Origin: Oxyruncus cristatus
Lineage: Eukaryota; Chordata; Aves; Passeriformes; Cotingidae
Reading direction: 5' to 3'
DNA: 64,000 bases
NCBI GenBank assembly: GCA_013399855.1
Contig: VXAY01000779.1
Coordinates: forward strand, 101,071 to 165,070
The translations under genes and the position numbers were made by a program. Positions 12,701-24,099 of the stretch are shown here, piece by piece; positions within the stretch are counted from its first letter, which is position 1, and each line of letters opens with the position of its first letter. The notes under the pieces were generated by a model. The model saw nothing but the letters and a program-made list of their open reading frames with translations. It was not told where the DNA came from and searched no databases.

Positions 12701-12736
12701 GGCCTCGAACACGGACTTGCTCTCTGGGGCCGGCAT
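6713..12736 (-). CDS. ANKZF1: Ankyrin repeat and zinc finger peptidyl-tRNA hydrolase ANKZF1 (Vms1), 14 exons, 670 aa
   Basis: Vms1 family enzyme that releases stalled nascent chains from 60S ribosomes in ribosome quality control and binds p97/VCP. Exons in transcript order: 12736-12610, 12306-12197, 11808-11706, 11315-11131, 10872-10757, 10633-10486, 10254-10032, 9855-9754, 9550-9398, 8745-8472, 7992-7881, 7763-7596, 7479-7409, 6833-6713. Visible in order: a C2H2 finger (Cys66, Cys69, His82, His88; CSTC then HYRLDWH); an acidic Ser-rich linker; the VLRF1 domain with [11 protein letters not shown], whose Gln236 matches the catalytic Gln of human ANKZF1; a Glu run and a Lys/Arg run in exon 9; ankyrin repeats at about 424-514; a charged coiled coil; the p97-binding [14 protein letters not shown] (605-615, consensus Rx5AAx2R) split between two exons; and a C-terminal Cys-rich treble-clef-like segment (CWHC, CSTAC). 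Start chosen at MPAPESKS, resembling human. It shares a CpG promoter with ATG9A. Exon 4 uses a GC donor. Confidence 0.95.
10873..11130 (-). other. ANKZF1: GC-AG intron in ANKZF1 (donor GCAAGT)
   Basis: On the minus strand exon 4 ends ...GGG AAG followed by GCAAGT (plus 11125-11130). Splicing here leaves exactly 24 residues between YRCVL and WVVLM, the same spacing as in human ANKZF1 as I recall it. The nearest in-phase GT donor downstream would add 13 residues absent from the human protein. The donor matches the GC-AG consensus AG|GCAAGT. Confidence 0.75.
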
Positions 12737-13674
12737 TGCTCCTGCTCCTGGCGGATGGGACAGTACCTGAGCGACAGGCCCGGAGGGAACCACCCGCGGG
12801 TGACCCACGGGCACACCGCTCTCTCTCCACCCGAGCCCTCCCTGCGGCCGGGACCTTCCCGCCGCCACTGTCCCCGGAATCCTGCACCACCCAGGGACAT
12901 TACCCGCGCAATCATCCCNNNNNNNNNNNNNNNNNNNNNNNNNNNNNNNNNNNNNNNNNNNNNNNNNNNNNNNNNNNNNNNNNNNNNNNNNNNNNNNNNN
13001 NNNNNNNNNNNNNNNNNNNNNNNNNNNNNNNNNNNNNNNNNNNNNNNNNNNNNNNNNNNNNNNNNNNNNNNNNNNNNNNNNNNNNNNNNNNNNNNNNNNN
13101 NNNNNNNNNNNNNNNNNNNNNNNNNNNNNNNNNNNNNNNNNNNNNNNNNNNNNNNNNNNNNNNNNNNNNNNNNNNNNNNNNNNNNNNNNNNNNNNNNNNN
13201 NNNNNNNNNNNNNNNNNNNNNNNNNNNNNNNNNNNNNNNNNNNNNNNNNNNNNNNNNNNNNNNNNNNNNNNNNNNNNNNNNNNNNNNNNNNNNNNNNNNN
13301 NNNNNNNNNNNNNNNNNNNNNNNNNNNNNNNNNNNNNNNNNNNNNNNNNNNNNNNNNNNNNNNNNNNNNNNNNNNNNNNNNNNNNNNNNNNNNNNNNNNN
13401 NNNNNNNNNNNNNNNNNNNNNNNNNNNNNNNNNNNNNNNNNNNNNNNNNNNNNNNNNNNNNNNNNNNNNNNNNNNNNNNNNNNNNNNNNNNNNNNNNNNN
13501 NNNNNNNNNNNNNNNNNNNNNNNNNNNNNNNNNNNNNNNNNNNNNNNNNNNNNNNNNNNNNNNNNNNNNNNNNNNNNNNNNNNNNNNNNNNNNNNNNNNN
13601 NNNNNNNNNNNNNNNNNNNNNNNNNNNNNNNNNCCGGGCCGGGCCGGTGGCGGCGGCGGCGGGGGGGCCCCGCC
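12737..13674. promoter_or_regulatory. Shared CpG-island promoter of ANKZF1 (-) and ATG9A (+)
   Basis: The two start codons face away from each other 938 bp apart, and both flanks are CpG-dense. The centre is an N run (12919-13633), so transcription start sites and any non-coding exons cannot be seen. The flank at 13634-13674 is a GGCGGC-rich 5'UTR leading into the ATG9A start with a good Kozak context (GCCATGG). Confidence 0.75.
12919..13633. other. Assembly gap (715 N)
   Basis: A run of N lying in the ANKZF1/ATG9A promoter CpG island. Open reading frames that appear to run through it are artefacts. Confidence 0.99.
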
Positions 13675-16600
13675 ATGGCCCACTTCGAGACGCAGTACCA
13701 GCGCCTGGAGAGCTCCTCCACCGAGTCCCCCCCCGGCGGCGGCGACCTGCTCGTCCACGTCCCCGAGGGTGCCAAGTGTGAGCGGCGGCAGCGGGGGTTG
13801 GGGCCTGGCCGGCGGCGGGATGCGGGGAGAGGCCAGGGACGGAGGGGGGAGTCTGGGCACCGAGAGAAGCCGGGAGTGGGGGCTGCGGGGCCGGCTTGGG
13901 ACCTCGGAGGCCCGAGGCAGCGGTAGAGAGGTGTGTTGTGCCGATCACAACAGCAGGGGTGGGTGTTTTGAGGGGCCCTCACCCTGTGCTGCTTATTCCT
14001 TCAGCTCCGTGGCATCACATCGAGAACCTGGACCTCTTCTTTTCTCGAATATCCTTTCGCAGGGAGGGGATCAGGTGGGATGCAGCCCCTGCCTGCCGGG
14101 CTTTCAGTGCGGGGGAAGCATGGGGTTTGGTGTAACTTGGGGCTTGGGAAGTGTCTGCCCCTGTCCTGCCCCTGGACACCACATGGCTCCAGAGGGGCTG
14201 GCAGAAGCCCCAAACCTTGGGATGCTGTCACCCGACACTGAGGGTCAGACAGGTGCTTCTAGGGATTCTTGGCAGAGTGATAATGGTACTAAGTTCTATT
14301 TACAATTAATGCTTTATATTCTTAACAGGATTTTATTGCTAGCATAGCATTTGTAATCAAGAGCAGTGCAGGGTTTCTGTAAGCAGAATCGGTGTGGGAC
14401 AATTTTTTAAGTAGCACAGCACAGAATTTTATAGCATCTCTTAGCTTATGGTTTCTGATCACCTAGATTCTCTACAGATCAGGTCATATCTTAATACATG
14501 GTTTGCTCTATTAGTATAACAATCATAATGAGAATCAAAAATCCTATTAAAGAACATGAGTCACTCAGTCCTTAGAAGAAGCAGATGACAGTGGGGGTGT
14601 CCCTGGCTACTGGGGGGTCCTGGGTCTCACTGTCCAGCAGTTCTGTTACAAGTTCCCACTTAGGACTTGTAACTCCCTGATTTTGTGGACAATGCTCTGG
14701 GTGGGGTTACACTTCCCTGTTCTCTGACTGGATCATCACCTCTGTCGGGTTGGCCAGATGCCTGGGACCTTCAAGGGCAGCATGGAAGAGTGTAATCAGC
14801 CTGGTGCCAAGGAGTCCTGAGGCTGGTAGGGAGGGGAAAGAGAAATCTGTTTGATTTGTGTACTTGGTTCACAGGACCGTCGGGGCCTGATAACTGGGGA
14901 AAGGGTGACCCTCTCGGTCATAGAGAATGGCTGCTTGCCTTAGAGAATGGTGTTAGTTATGATGACCACATTGCCTGGGTCAGGAACAGGGACACCAGTC
15001 ACAGGTGCTAGGTGCCATTAAATGTATTTTTGCCTATCTCTGTGTTGTCCTGCCTTGCCCTACCCATCCTTCTGCAATCTGAGGGCAGGCTGAGTTTCTC
15101 CTCTGTTCTGGGACAGACCCTGTTCTGGGTGTTGGATGGGGGAAGAAAGGAGCGTGGATGAAAACAAGTCCTCCAGTTTTGCTTTACCTGGGCAGAGTAT
15201 GTTTTCCTGCAGCGGGGAACCAGCTTCCTGATGAGTAGGGTTGGGAGGGATTTTCTGCTGGTGGTGGAGGGAGACTTGACTGGGGGGCTGTGGAATACTG
15301 GTGGGACAGAAGGTTCTCCATCATTCATCAGAGAGGAGTCTCCAGGCTTTTCTCCTTGACTGTAGCTTTCACGTCTATAACCTGCATCAGAAGAATGGCT
15401 TCACTTGCATGCTCATTGGAGAGATCTTTGAGCTCATGTAAGTGCAGATTCCCCTCTGCTGTGACTGTGACACCTGCTGGGGAACAGCCATAGGCATTTG
15501 CCAAGCTCATGCATCTGTGAGGGTGAAAGGGCTCCTTTTGTAGTTGTCCTGTTTTCCCCTCATTAGGGTTTTCCATGCCCCAAACCTGCATTTCACTTTG
15601 AGGAACCATTGCACATGAGCTTTCCTGGTCCAATGGCTGTGGGAATGCATCTCCATAGTGTGTGACCCTGGCTGCTTCACATTCTGGGGAGGGGAGCAGA
15701 AGGGTGATTCCCTCACACCTACTCCTTTTTTTTTCACAGGCAGTTCATCTTTGTGGTGGCATTCACCACCTTTCTTATCAGCTGTGTTGATTATGACATC
15801 CTCTTTGCCAACAAAGCATTAAATCACAGCCAGCATCCCAGCGAGCCCATTAAGGTGACTTTGCCTGATGCCTTCCTGCCTCCAAATGTCTGCAGTGCAA
15901 GGTGGGTGCAGTGGAGGGCATGTTAGCCACTGCTCTTGCTTTCTCAGGTACTCAAGGCACCTGTCTGGGCCTGTCTCCCACTACTTGCCTCTTCTTGCTT
16001 GCAGAATCCAGGCAAACAGCTTCCTGATCTGCATCCTGGTGATAGCTGGGGTTTTCTGGATCCACCGGCTTGTCAAATTTATCTACAACATTTGCTGCTA
16101 CTGGGAGATTCACTCTTTCTACATCAATGCCCTGAAAATCCCTATGGTAAGTAGCTGAGCCAGGGGCTGCTTCTGAGGATGCTGAGGGTCACGGGAGGCA
16201 TTTGCTGGGTGAAGCAACTTTCCTGCATGCCTCTCTGCTTCCCCTCAGACTTCTACAAAGCACTCTTCCCTCTGCTCCATAACCACAGGGTCTCCTTTCA
16301 GCCTCTTCTCCAGCAGCCAGCTTATTCCATGTTAACCCCTCTCTGCCCAGCCTGCCTCTCTGCCTGCTGGCACACACCTCTGCTGTGTGCCACTCAATAT
16401 GTGTATTCTTCAGTGATGGCCTTTTCTGTGCTGCCTTCCACAGAGAAGGCATAAGCAAGTAAATTCTCATAACCCTCTGGGTTGTGGACAACCTCATCTT
16501 CCTTGTTTACTTTTGGGGAAACTGAGGCATGGAGCTACTTAGTTGCCGAAGGTCACACAGGAGATTGGTGTGTCAAAGATGGGGTTTGAGGCTTGCACAT

Positions 16601-19600
16601 ACATCCTAGTCCAGAGTCTTTGCTCTGATGGACAACATGAAAAGGTGTGTGCACATCCTTTGAAGGGAGAAAGTGTCTTGAGAGAGGTGGCGTGAGCCAA
16701 CAGTCCTGGTTTGTCACCACCTTTTCCATGGGCTCCCTCTGGGACACTGCTTAAGTCCCTTCCCCTGTTTGTGTCTCCCTGTTGACTCCAAATGGCATCT
16801 CTGGGAGGACCCATGGGAGTCTGGAGCTGTGTTTGTGCCTCCAAGGTAGCTGATATGTGAGTGGCTGGGAAACAGTCATCTGTGCTAATCTAGGGGTAAA
16901 GGGCACCACGGCAAGGTGTGGGGCTTGCCTGCTGCAGGCTGAAGTGGTGCCAGGAGGTGCCTCATGTCCTGTGTTGCATGGGCTTTGTCAGCATTCCAAT
17001 GGCGTGTGCTGGGACCTGCTGCTTCAGTGGGCTCAGCCCAGCTTCTGACCCTGGGTGCTTCCTGCCCCTAATCTTGCTGCTTGTCCCCTTCCAGTCCACC
17101 TTGCCCTACTACACCTGGCAGGAGGTGCAGGCCCGCATAGTGCAGATTCAGAAGGAGCACCAGATCTGCATCCACAAGAAGGAGCTGACGGAGCTGGACA
17201 TCTATCACCGCATCCTCCGCTTCAAGAACTACATGGTGGCCATGGTGAACAAGTCACTGCTGCCCATCCGCTTCCGCCTGCCACTGCTGGGAGACACAGT
17301 CTTCTACACACGTGGGCTCAAGTACAACTTTGAGCTCATCTTCTTCTGGGGTCCCGGCTCGCTCTTTGAGAACGAGTGGAGCCTGAAGGCTGAGTACAAG
17401 CGGGCTGGGAACCGCCTAGAGCTGGCTGAGAAGCTGAGCACTCGCATCCTCTGGATTGGCATTGCTAACTTCCTCCTCTGCCCCCTCATCCTCATCTGGC
17501 AGATCCTCTATGCTTTCTTCAGCTACACGGAAATCCTGAAGCGGGAGCCGGGCAGCCTGGGCGCTCGCTGCTGGTCTCTCTATGGCCGCTGTTACCTCCG
17601 TCACTTCAATGAGCTGGATCACGAACTGCACTCACGCCTCAGCAAGGGGTACAAGCCAGCTTCCAAGTACATGAACTGCTTTATCTCCCCGCTTCTCACC
17701 ATCGTGGCCAAGAACGTGGCCTTCTTTGCTGGCTCCATCCTGGCTGTGCTCATCGCTCTCACCATCTATGATGAGGACGTGCTGGCGGTCGAGCACGTCC
17801 TGACCACAGTCACCCTGCTCGGGGTGGGCATTACGGTGTGCAGGTGAGGTTGGGTCTATTCCACACCTGTGCTCCTGGCAGCGCTGTGGGGAGCAGTGGG
17901 GCTGGCAACAATCCATGTAAACATGCCCTTTGCTTGCAAGTGGACGTGAATCTGCCTGAGTGAGGGCCACGACTGGGGAGAGGCAGGACCAAGCAGAAGA
18001 AAGGGGGTGGTGGTGATCCTGGGTGCAGCGATTGTATGATATGAAGAGCTGGGCTAGCAGGAAGGTTATAGGTGGAGTTGTGATATGGTGTGGTCACCCT
18101 GCCCTCCCAGAATGATGCCTCCTAGGAACTGAGGTGTGATGTTGTGATGTTTCCCTATCCTGTCCTCCAGGTCTTTCATTCCTGACCAGCACCTGGTGTT
18201 TTGCCCAGAGCAGCTGCTGCGAGTCATCCTGGCACACATCCACTACATGCCTGACCACTGGCAGGGCAACGCCCACCGCTACGAGACCAGGGATGAGTTT
18301 GCCCAGCTCTTCCAGTACAAAGCGGTGAGCTTGGCTTGTGTGGGGCAGGGCTGTAGACTCAGCCCCATCCCTGCAGGAGGGGGAAGCTGCTGGAGAGCTG
18401 AGCAGCTCCTGGGCTGGTAGAGGAGCAGGGCAGCATTCTCAGAGACACCCTGCCCCAGGAGATGGAGGGCTGGAGCTGGGGGCTGGCTTTGGGATTGTGG
18501 TTTTTTTGGCATCCTCAAGCTTGTGCTGAACCCATCATCTTTGTGCTCAGGTCTTCATCCTGGAGGAGCTCCTGAGTCCCATTATTACACCTCTGATCCT
18601 CATCATTTTCCTGCGGCCCAAGTCCTTGGATATTGTTGACTTCTTCCGCAACTTCACCGTGGAGGTGGTGGGCGTGGGTGACACATGCTCCTTCGCCCAG
18701 ATGGATGTGCGCCAGCATGGCCACCCAGCGGTAGGTCCCATGGGAGGCAGGAGAGCAGCCTGAGCTGCCCACCAGCACATCTGGTCCTTTAGGCCCATGA
18801 GAGGGCCTAACTCAACCCACAGCCCAGCCACTCGCCTCTGGGTAGGGTGTCTGGGTTTGCCAACACAGGTCACCACCACAGAAGGCTCTTGTAGCCCAGC
18901 TGCGATTATTGACTTTGTGAACCTGGCTTTGTCATTTCTTTTACACCATTGCCTGCCTTCACAGCTAAGAGTCCTGTGTCCTCTGGAGAGAGGAATGGGG
19001 ATATTTGGGCATTTAGAAAGTGTGACTACTAAGAACTGATGTAAAGAAGCTGGGTTGCTTGTGCTCAGGAGAGAAGCAGCCTTGAGGAAATGGGAAGCAT
19101 TTTCCATTACATAAAATCTAGTACGGAGGGAAAAGGGATCCATCTGTTTCCTGTGCCTGGGAATTTAGGTTACTTGTCTAGGGAGACTCCTTGGTGACAG
19201 TCATGAACTAGGCAGGGAGTGAATTCAGTAGTGGGAAGCTTTTAAGAACAGTCATTTGTTGGCTGTAATCACTCCTGCTGTGAGCTGTAGAGTTGCAAGA
19301 CAAGGCGTTCAGCTTCATAATTTGTGACTGTCCCCAGCTCTCCAGTTCCCTTGCAGTGATGCTTGTTCTGGGAGGTGGAAGACTCCATGTTTGTTGCTTT
19401 TTCCCCAGGCTGTGAGGGCTGAATGAACATGGGACTTTCAGTGTAGCACCTGCTACACACACCTGTAGCACCTGTAGCACATAGGGAGCTGCAGCCCAGC
19501 TTGTGCTGGGTGTTGCGTGCTTTGCCCAGTCTGATTGCAGGATTCCCAGGCCTGGCCAGGTTTCAAAGCAGATCCTGTCCCTCATTACTTTTCTGTTGTC

Positions 19601-21673
19601 TGCAGTGGATGTCGGCAGGAAAGACGGAGGCTTCCATTTACCAGCAGGCCGAGGACGGCAAGACGGAGTTGTCCCTCATGCACTTTGCCATCACCAACCC
19701 CAAGTGGCAGCCACCCCGCGAGAGCACAGCTTTCATTGGCTTCCTGAAGGAGCGGGTGCACCGGGACAGCAGCGTGGCGCTGGCTCAGCAGGCTGTGCTC
19801 CCTGAAAATGCCCTCTTCAGCTCCATCCAGTCCCTGCAGTCAGAATCAGAGGTGCCTGGGCTCAGGGAATGCAGGGTGTTCTTGGGGTGCTTGCTGGATG
19901 CTGGCAAACTGATCCGTAGCCCCTCTGGGCAATTTGCCCTTGCCTGGGATGTGTGTGGGGATGCAAATGTGATAGATTAGCACTAGCTGGGACACTTCAG
20001 GGTTTCAGGAGAACATGGAGGGCTGTCCTGGAACCCTGTGAGGTGGGAGAGGGGCTGGGATAGCTGAGGTGTTGCAGCTCTGTGTTGCTGGTAGGGCTCA
20101 TTTCTCCAGCTCTGCACAGGACAGTAACTCTCTCTTTCAACCCTGCAGCCTCACAGCCTGATTGCCAATGTGATAGCAGGCTCTTCAGCACTGGGCTTCC
20201 ACATGAGCCGGGACGGACAGGCATCCCGCCATCTCTCTGAAGTGGCCTCGGCCCTGCGTTCCTTCTCCCCGCTCCAGTCTACCCAGCAGCCTCCCAGCGG
20301 CTTCCAGGCGGCAGGAAGGGATGGAGAGGGAGCCCCACCTCGTGGCACCAGTGCCATGACAACCTCTGGGTAAGCTGCCAGCTGGAGAGGCGCACACCTT
20401 GCACATTCCTTTACCCCTTGCCCAACTGCCATCTTGTTGTCCTAGGTGCATGGTGGCAGTTTTCTCTGCAGCCTGGGACAGCAAGGGACATACAAATACA
20501 GTTAGACCCAGGTGCTTAGGCTGGCCCCAAAGGACAGGGGCGAGGTCTTGTTGTTCTGTAGGTATCACAGTGGCAAGAGACCCCCATAGGGAAGAGGCAC
20601 TACCATAGCAGGGCTGGTCACCTTGTGCATTTGGGGAGGTGCTGCGGAAAGCCTGTTCCTACCCAGTGCAGGAGCAGATCTCTACAAGCCCGCCATTAGA
20701 GTGTAGAGGGGCTGTGCAGTGTGGGGCTACCTGAGCACCAAACACTACTTGTGTGTCTCATGGCAGTGCCGATGCGAGGACCATGAGCTCGGGGAGCAGC
20801 GCCTGGGAGGGTCAGCTGCAGAGCATGATCCTGTCGGAGTATGCCTCCACTGAGATGAGTCTCCATGCACTCTACATGCACGAGGTGAGCAACTCAGAGC
20901 TGGGCTGGAGAGGGGTGTGGAGGAAAGCAGGCTGCCTTGCTCCTGAGCTGCCCTGTCTGTTGTGATCAGGAGACCAGTGTGTGTGCAGTGCTGTGGAGAG
21001 GGTGTGTTTGGGCGTATGGGCTCTCCCACACAGCTGAGTCACTCGTGTTTTGTCCTGCAGTTGCACAAGCAGCATGCCCAGCTGGAGCCTGAGCGGCACA
21101 CTTGGCACCGACGAGAGAGCGACGAGAGCGGGGAGAGCGCCCACGAAGAGCTGGACACTCAGCGGGGTGGCCCCGTCCCCATTCCTCGCTCTGCCAGCTA
21201 CCCCTTCTCCTCACCGCGGCAGCCTGCTGAGGAGACAGCCACGCTGCAGACTGGCTTCCAGCGGCGATACGGGGGCATCACAGGTACGGGAGGGAGCCAG
21301 GGCAGAGGTCTGAGCCCAATAACCCATGCCCTTGATGGACTGGCACAAGCAGCTTGCCTGCTGCTGAGCACTGGCAGTCTCCCAGGTAGCTAATCTTCCT
21401 TCTTGCCTCCCTTGCAGACCCGGGCACAGTGCACAGAGCTCCATCACACTTCTCCCGCCTCCCTCTGGGAGGCTGGGCCGAGGATGGGCAATCAGCGAGG
21501 CACCCAGAGCCCGTGCCAGAGGAGAGCTCGGAGGATGAACTTCCGCCACAGATCCACAAGGTAGGGGTGACAGCTGTGGCTCAGAGGGCCACAGGGTACT
21601 CTGCATGTCAGGTTGGGGTGCTGGCAACTGGTCCCAGTAGGTGTCACCTTCCCTCTCTGTCTTGCAGGTATAG
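13675..21673 (+). CDS. ATG9A: Autophagy-related protein 9A, lipid scramblase, 14 coding exons, 851 aa
   Basis: Multispanning membrane protein of Golgi and endosome-derived vesicles that seeds autophagosomes; known as a homotrimeric lipid scramblase working with ATG2. Exons: 13675-13777, 14005-14048, 15373-15437, 15740-15901, 16005-16146, 17095-17843, 18171-18324, 18551-18730, 19606-19851, 20149-20369, 20767-20884, 21061-21283, 21418-21560, 21668-21673. The N-terminal sorting signal YQRLE begins at Tyr8, as in human. Hydrophobic segments follow (FVVAFTTFLISCVDYDILF, then ILVIAGVFWIHR), with an NHS glycosylation sequon between them. The 749-nt exon 6 encodes most of the conserved core. The C-terminal tail is polar and Ser-rich (HRRESDESGES) and ends in ELPPQIHKV. 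Human ATG9A is 839 aa. Intron 2 is an AT-AC minor-spliceosome intron. The last coding exon holds only GTA TAG (Val-stop). Confidence 0.97.
14049..15372 (+). other. ATG9A: U12-type AT-AC intron of ATG9A
   Basis: Intron 2 starts with ATATCCTTT (14049-14057), the exact minor-spliceosome donor consensus. It ends in TTTCAC at 15372. TCTCCTTGAC lies at 15351-15360 and fits the U12 branch site; the branch A at 15359 is 13 bases from the 3' end, within the usual short window. There is no polypyrimidine-AG acceptor at this point. Joining these ends gives FFSR|VYNLHQKNGF in phase 0, matching the family. The intron body (1.3 kb) has no other recognised element. Confidence 0.93.
16469..16622 (+). repeat. 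MIR-family SINE fragment in ATG9A intron 5
   Basis: GGGGAAACTGAGGCATGGAG followed by AAGGTCACACAG and a GTTTGAGGCT-like tail matches the core and 3' half of MIR, an ancient tRNA-derived SINE, in plus orientation. The upstream CTCATAACCCTCTGGGTTGTG matches the preceding MIR segment. Divergence looks high, as expected for an old copy. Confidence 0.75.
19441..19458. repeat. Short perfect inverted repeat followed by a direct repeat
   Basis: GTGTAGCA-CC-TGCTACAC has 8-base perfect arms around a 2-base centre. It is followed at 19463-19480 by two CTGTAGCAC copies. It sits in ATG9A intron 8, about 150 bases before exon 9. Function unknown; it may be chance or a decayed simple repeat. Confidence 0.5.
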
Positions 21674-23960
21674 CCTTGTAGACTGGGGATCTCATGGGGC
21701 TTGCAGACTGGGAGCCACCTGGGCAGCAGGATGTGGCATTGGCCTGATTCTTCTCCTGTCCTGAGTGGACATTTTGTTGCCATCAATTGCCGAAGAGACA
21801 AAACTGCCAGGCCGGTGTCTTTGCTGTGGCACCTTGTGTCCAGCCATGTGTCAAGTCAACACCACTCTGACTTGTGGGGTGAATGCGTGTGTGAGTACAT
21901 ACATGTGTCTGTGTTCACATCTGTGTCGTCCGTGTCGGAGGATCTCTGCAGAGCCTGTGGAAGCTGATGTGACAGGACTAGCAGTGAGGAGCTGTGGACT
22001 GGCTTGGAGGTGGCAGCAGCAGCTGCTCTTCGAAGGGATGTGAGATGGCACCAGCTCTATCCAGATGTCGTTCCGGAGGTGGGACCTGCTTCCAAAATGA
22101 GGGCAGGAGTTGTTGAGGATGGTCTAGCTCAGCCTGTAGCACCACACTGCCCTGCCTGCAGCTCTGAGGAGGTGCCCAGGACCACGCTTGTCCTTCCAGA
22201 GCGGACTAGTGTTGCGCCCCTCAGCCCTGAGCAGGACACCAGTGGGGCAGTAACCCACCCCTCTGCCCCAGCACACTGCAGAGGGATGGGCCCTGGTTGC
22301 TGCGTTGTTTGTATGGGTGGGTTATAGAGCTGGTGGGAACACCCCTGGCTCGATCCCAGGATACTGCAGCTCTTTCCTGGCTCTCACAACAGCTGGCCCA
22401 TTCTCTGCATGCAAGAAGGGGTCAGTGAGATGAAAGTCCGGGGTCCCTGACATCCCTCCCATCTGGCAGCCTCCATGCCATGCCTTCTGGGCTGGGGCAG
22501 CAGCATCCTCCCCCTGTGCGGCACCCATGGGATGCAGGCTGCTAGTGGGCCCTCCTGCAGTGCCAAAGAGACCCCAGCGTGGAGCAGCTGGGCATCTCTG
22601 GGTAGTGCTCACAGCCCCTTCAGAGCCCACCCTGAAGGTCTTGTGCTCCGTGTGTTGATTCTTTCTCTCCAGGCACAAAAAAGGCCTTTCTCCCCATGCC
22701 CAGGTGCTGTTAAATTGGGTCTGTCCTGATGCTCTTCCTGTGGAAGTGGGCCTTTCCTCTTCTCCAGGCAAAGGTTTTGGTGCACCTCACCTAGAGGCTC
22801 ACAGCTCCTCCTTTTCTCCTGAAACCTTCCTTTTGCTTGCAACATGGTTTCAGCTGCTGTGGAGACTGTGTGCCAAGCAGCTGTCTCATGCCTGGTGGGG
22901 CAAGGATAGGAGTCCTGAAGAAGGGAGCCAGACCCCGGGGATCATGGTGGGGAATCAGGATTACAAGCTGTGCTGTGTAGCCTCAGACAAGACCTTCCCA
23001 CCGTCCTTCTTGTTTCCCTCTCTTCTCTTTGCAGCTTCTGAGGATTTGCATCCCAGCTAATTCCTGCCAGGATTTGCTTTCCATTCTTCTCGCCTCTGGC
23101 AGGGGCTGCTTGCTTTCGCCGTGCCCTCTGTGAGCACTGCACACCGTCCTCTGCTGTCCCTGGAGTCCAGGGCCGCACCTCTTCCCCTGCCAGGGTTTAT
23201 TGCCCTCTGCCCTTTGAGCACGGGATAGAATGTGCTGCCAAGCAACCTACTCCCATGAGTACTGCACCTGTGTAGCCCAGGCATGAGCAGGGCTGAGGGG
23301 CTTGTGTAGGGTCAGGCTCTTTAGGGTAGCAGGCTCCCTGCTGCCATGGAAAGGGCTGGGCTGGGGCTACAATTACTCTGGGGTCTGTATGAGATCAAAC
23401 AGCATGCTAAAATGTAGCTTGGCTGGGGATCAGCTCTTCAGTGCTGGGGTCAGGGCTCCGTGGATCTGGGGGCTGCTGGGGTCTTTCCATGGAGAAGTGG
23501 CTGCAACAGTCCCACAGCAGCTTTGGCCTGGAACTGTCATGGCTTGGTGGAAGGACACTGAAAGCGAATCTCCACAAACCCAAGCTTTCCAGTGGCTTCC
23601 GGTTGCCCAGGCTGCTGCCCTGCTCGAGATGAGCCTCTCTGGGGCTGTGGGACACTGTGTTTGGGCTTCCCAGTAAAGTTGCTGCTGGTCTGTAAGCTGA
23701 GTGGCTAGAGGCAATGCCTGGGGGCAGTGGGAAAGCCTAGGCTTTTTCCTAGGCTGTCAGGAGGGAGAAGCTGGGCAGAGCAGGCCTGAGACTTTGCCGC
23801 ATGTTGTGCTTGTGTCAGTGTCCCATGTGCATGGCGAGCCACTCTTCCTCATCTCCTCCGGGGTGGGCGGGTGCGGGGGTCCCTGGCGAATGCAGTACCG
23901 CACCCTCATGCCCTCGCTGTACAGCTGTATAGCCGTCTAATAAAGATGGGGTGTGTCATC
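21674..23960 (+). other. ATG9A: 3'UTR of ATG9A, about 2.3 kb
   Basis: From the stop at 21671-21673 to a poly(A) signal at 23939-23944 there is no convincing coding sequence. It is moderately GC-rich with several T-rich patches. No recognisable miRNA hairpin or repeat was identified by eye. The 3' end is assigned from the single clear AATAAA; an earlier unrecognised signal is possible. Confidence 0.6.
23939..23944 (+). terminator. ATG9A: Poly(A) signal AATAAA of ATG9A
   Basis: A canonical AATAAA followed by G/T-rich sequence (ATGGGGTGTGTC), a good downstream element. It lies about 1.2 kb before the ABCB6 start codon. Confidence 0.7.
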
Positions 23961-24099
23961 CCTTCCCGCGTCCGAGTCTCCCTTTGCTCTACGGCACTGT
24001 GCAGCCCACCTGGGTTCAGCCACGGTACGGGGCAGCGAGGAAACCGCTGAGCAGAAGCCTGCCACGGCATCTGGGAGCTGCGAGGAGCCCGCAGGCGGC

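Noticed and set aside
12284..14347. Long open frame across the N run beside ATG9A
   Set aside because: Most of it is N; the real coding parts are the first exons of ANKZF1 and ATG9A in other frames.
22310..22370. tRNA-like B box (GGCTCGATCCC) in the ATG9A 3'UTR
   Set aside because: The A-box-like stretch is poor and the spacing too short; no cloverleaf can be drawn, so neither a tRNA nor a clear SINE is supported.
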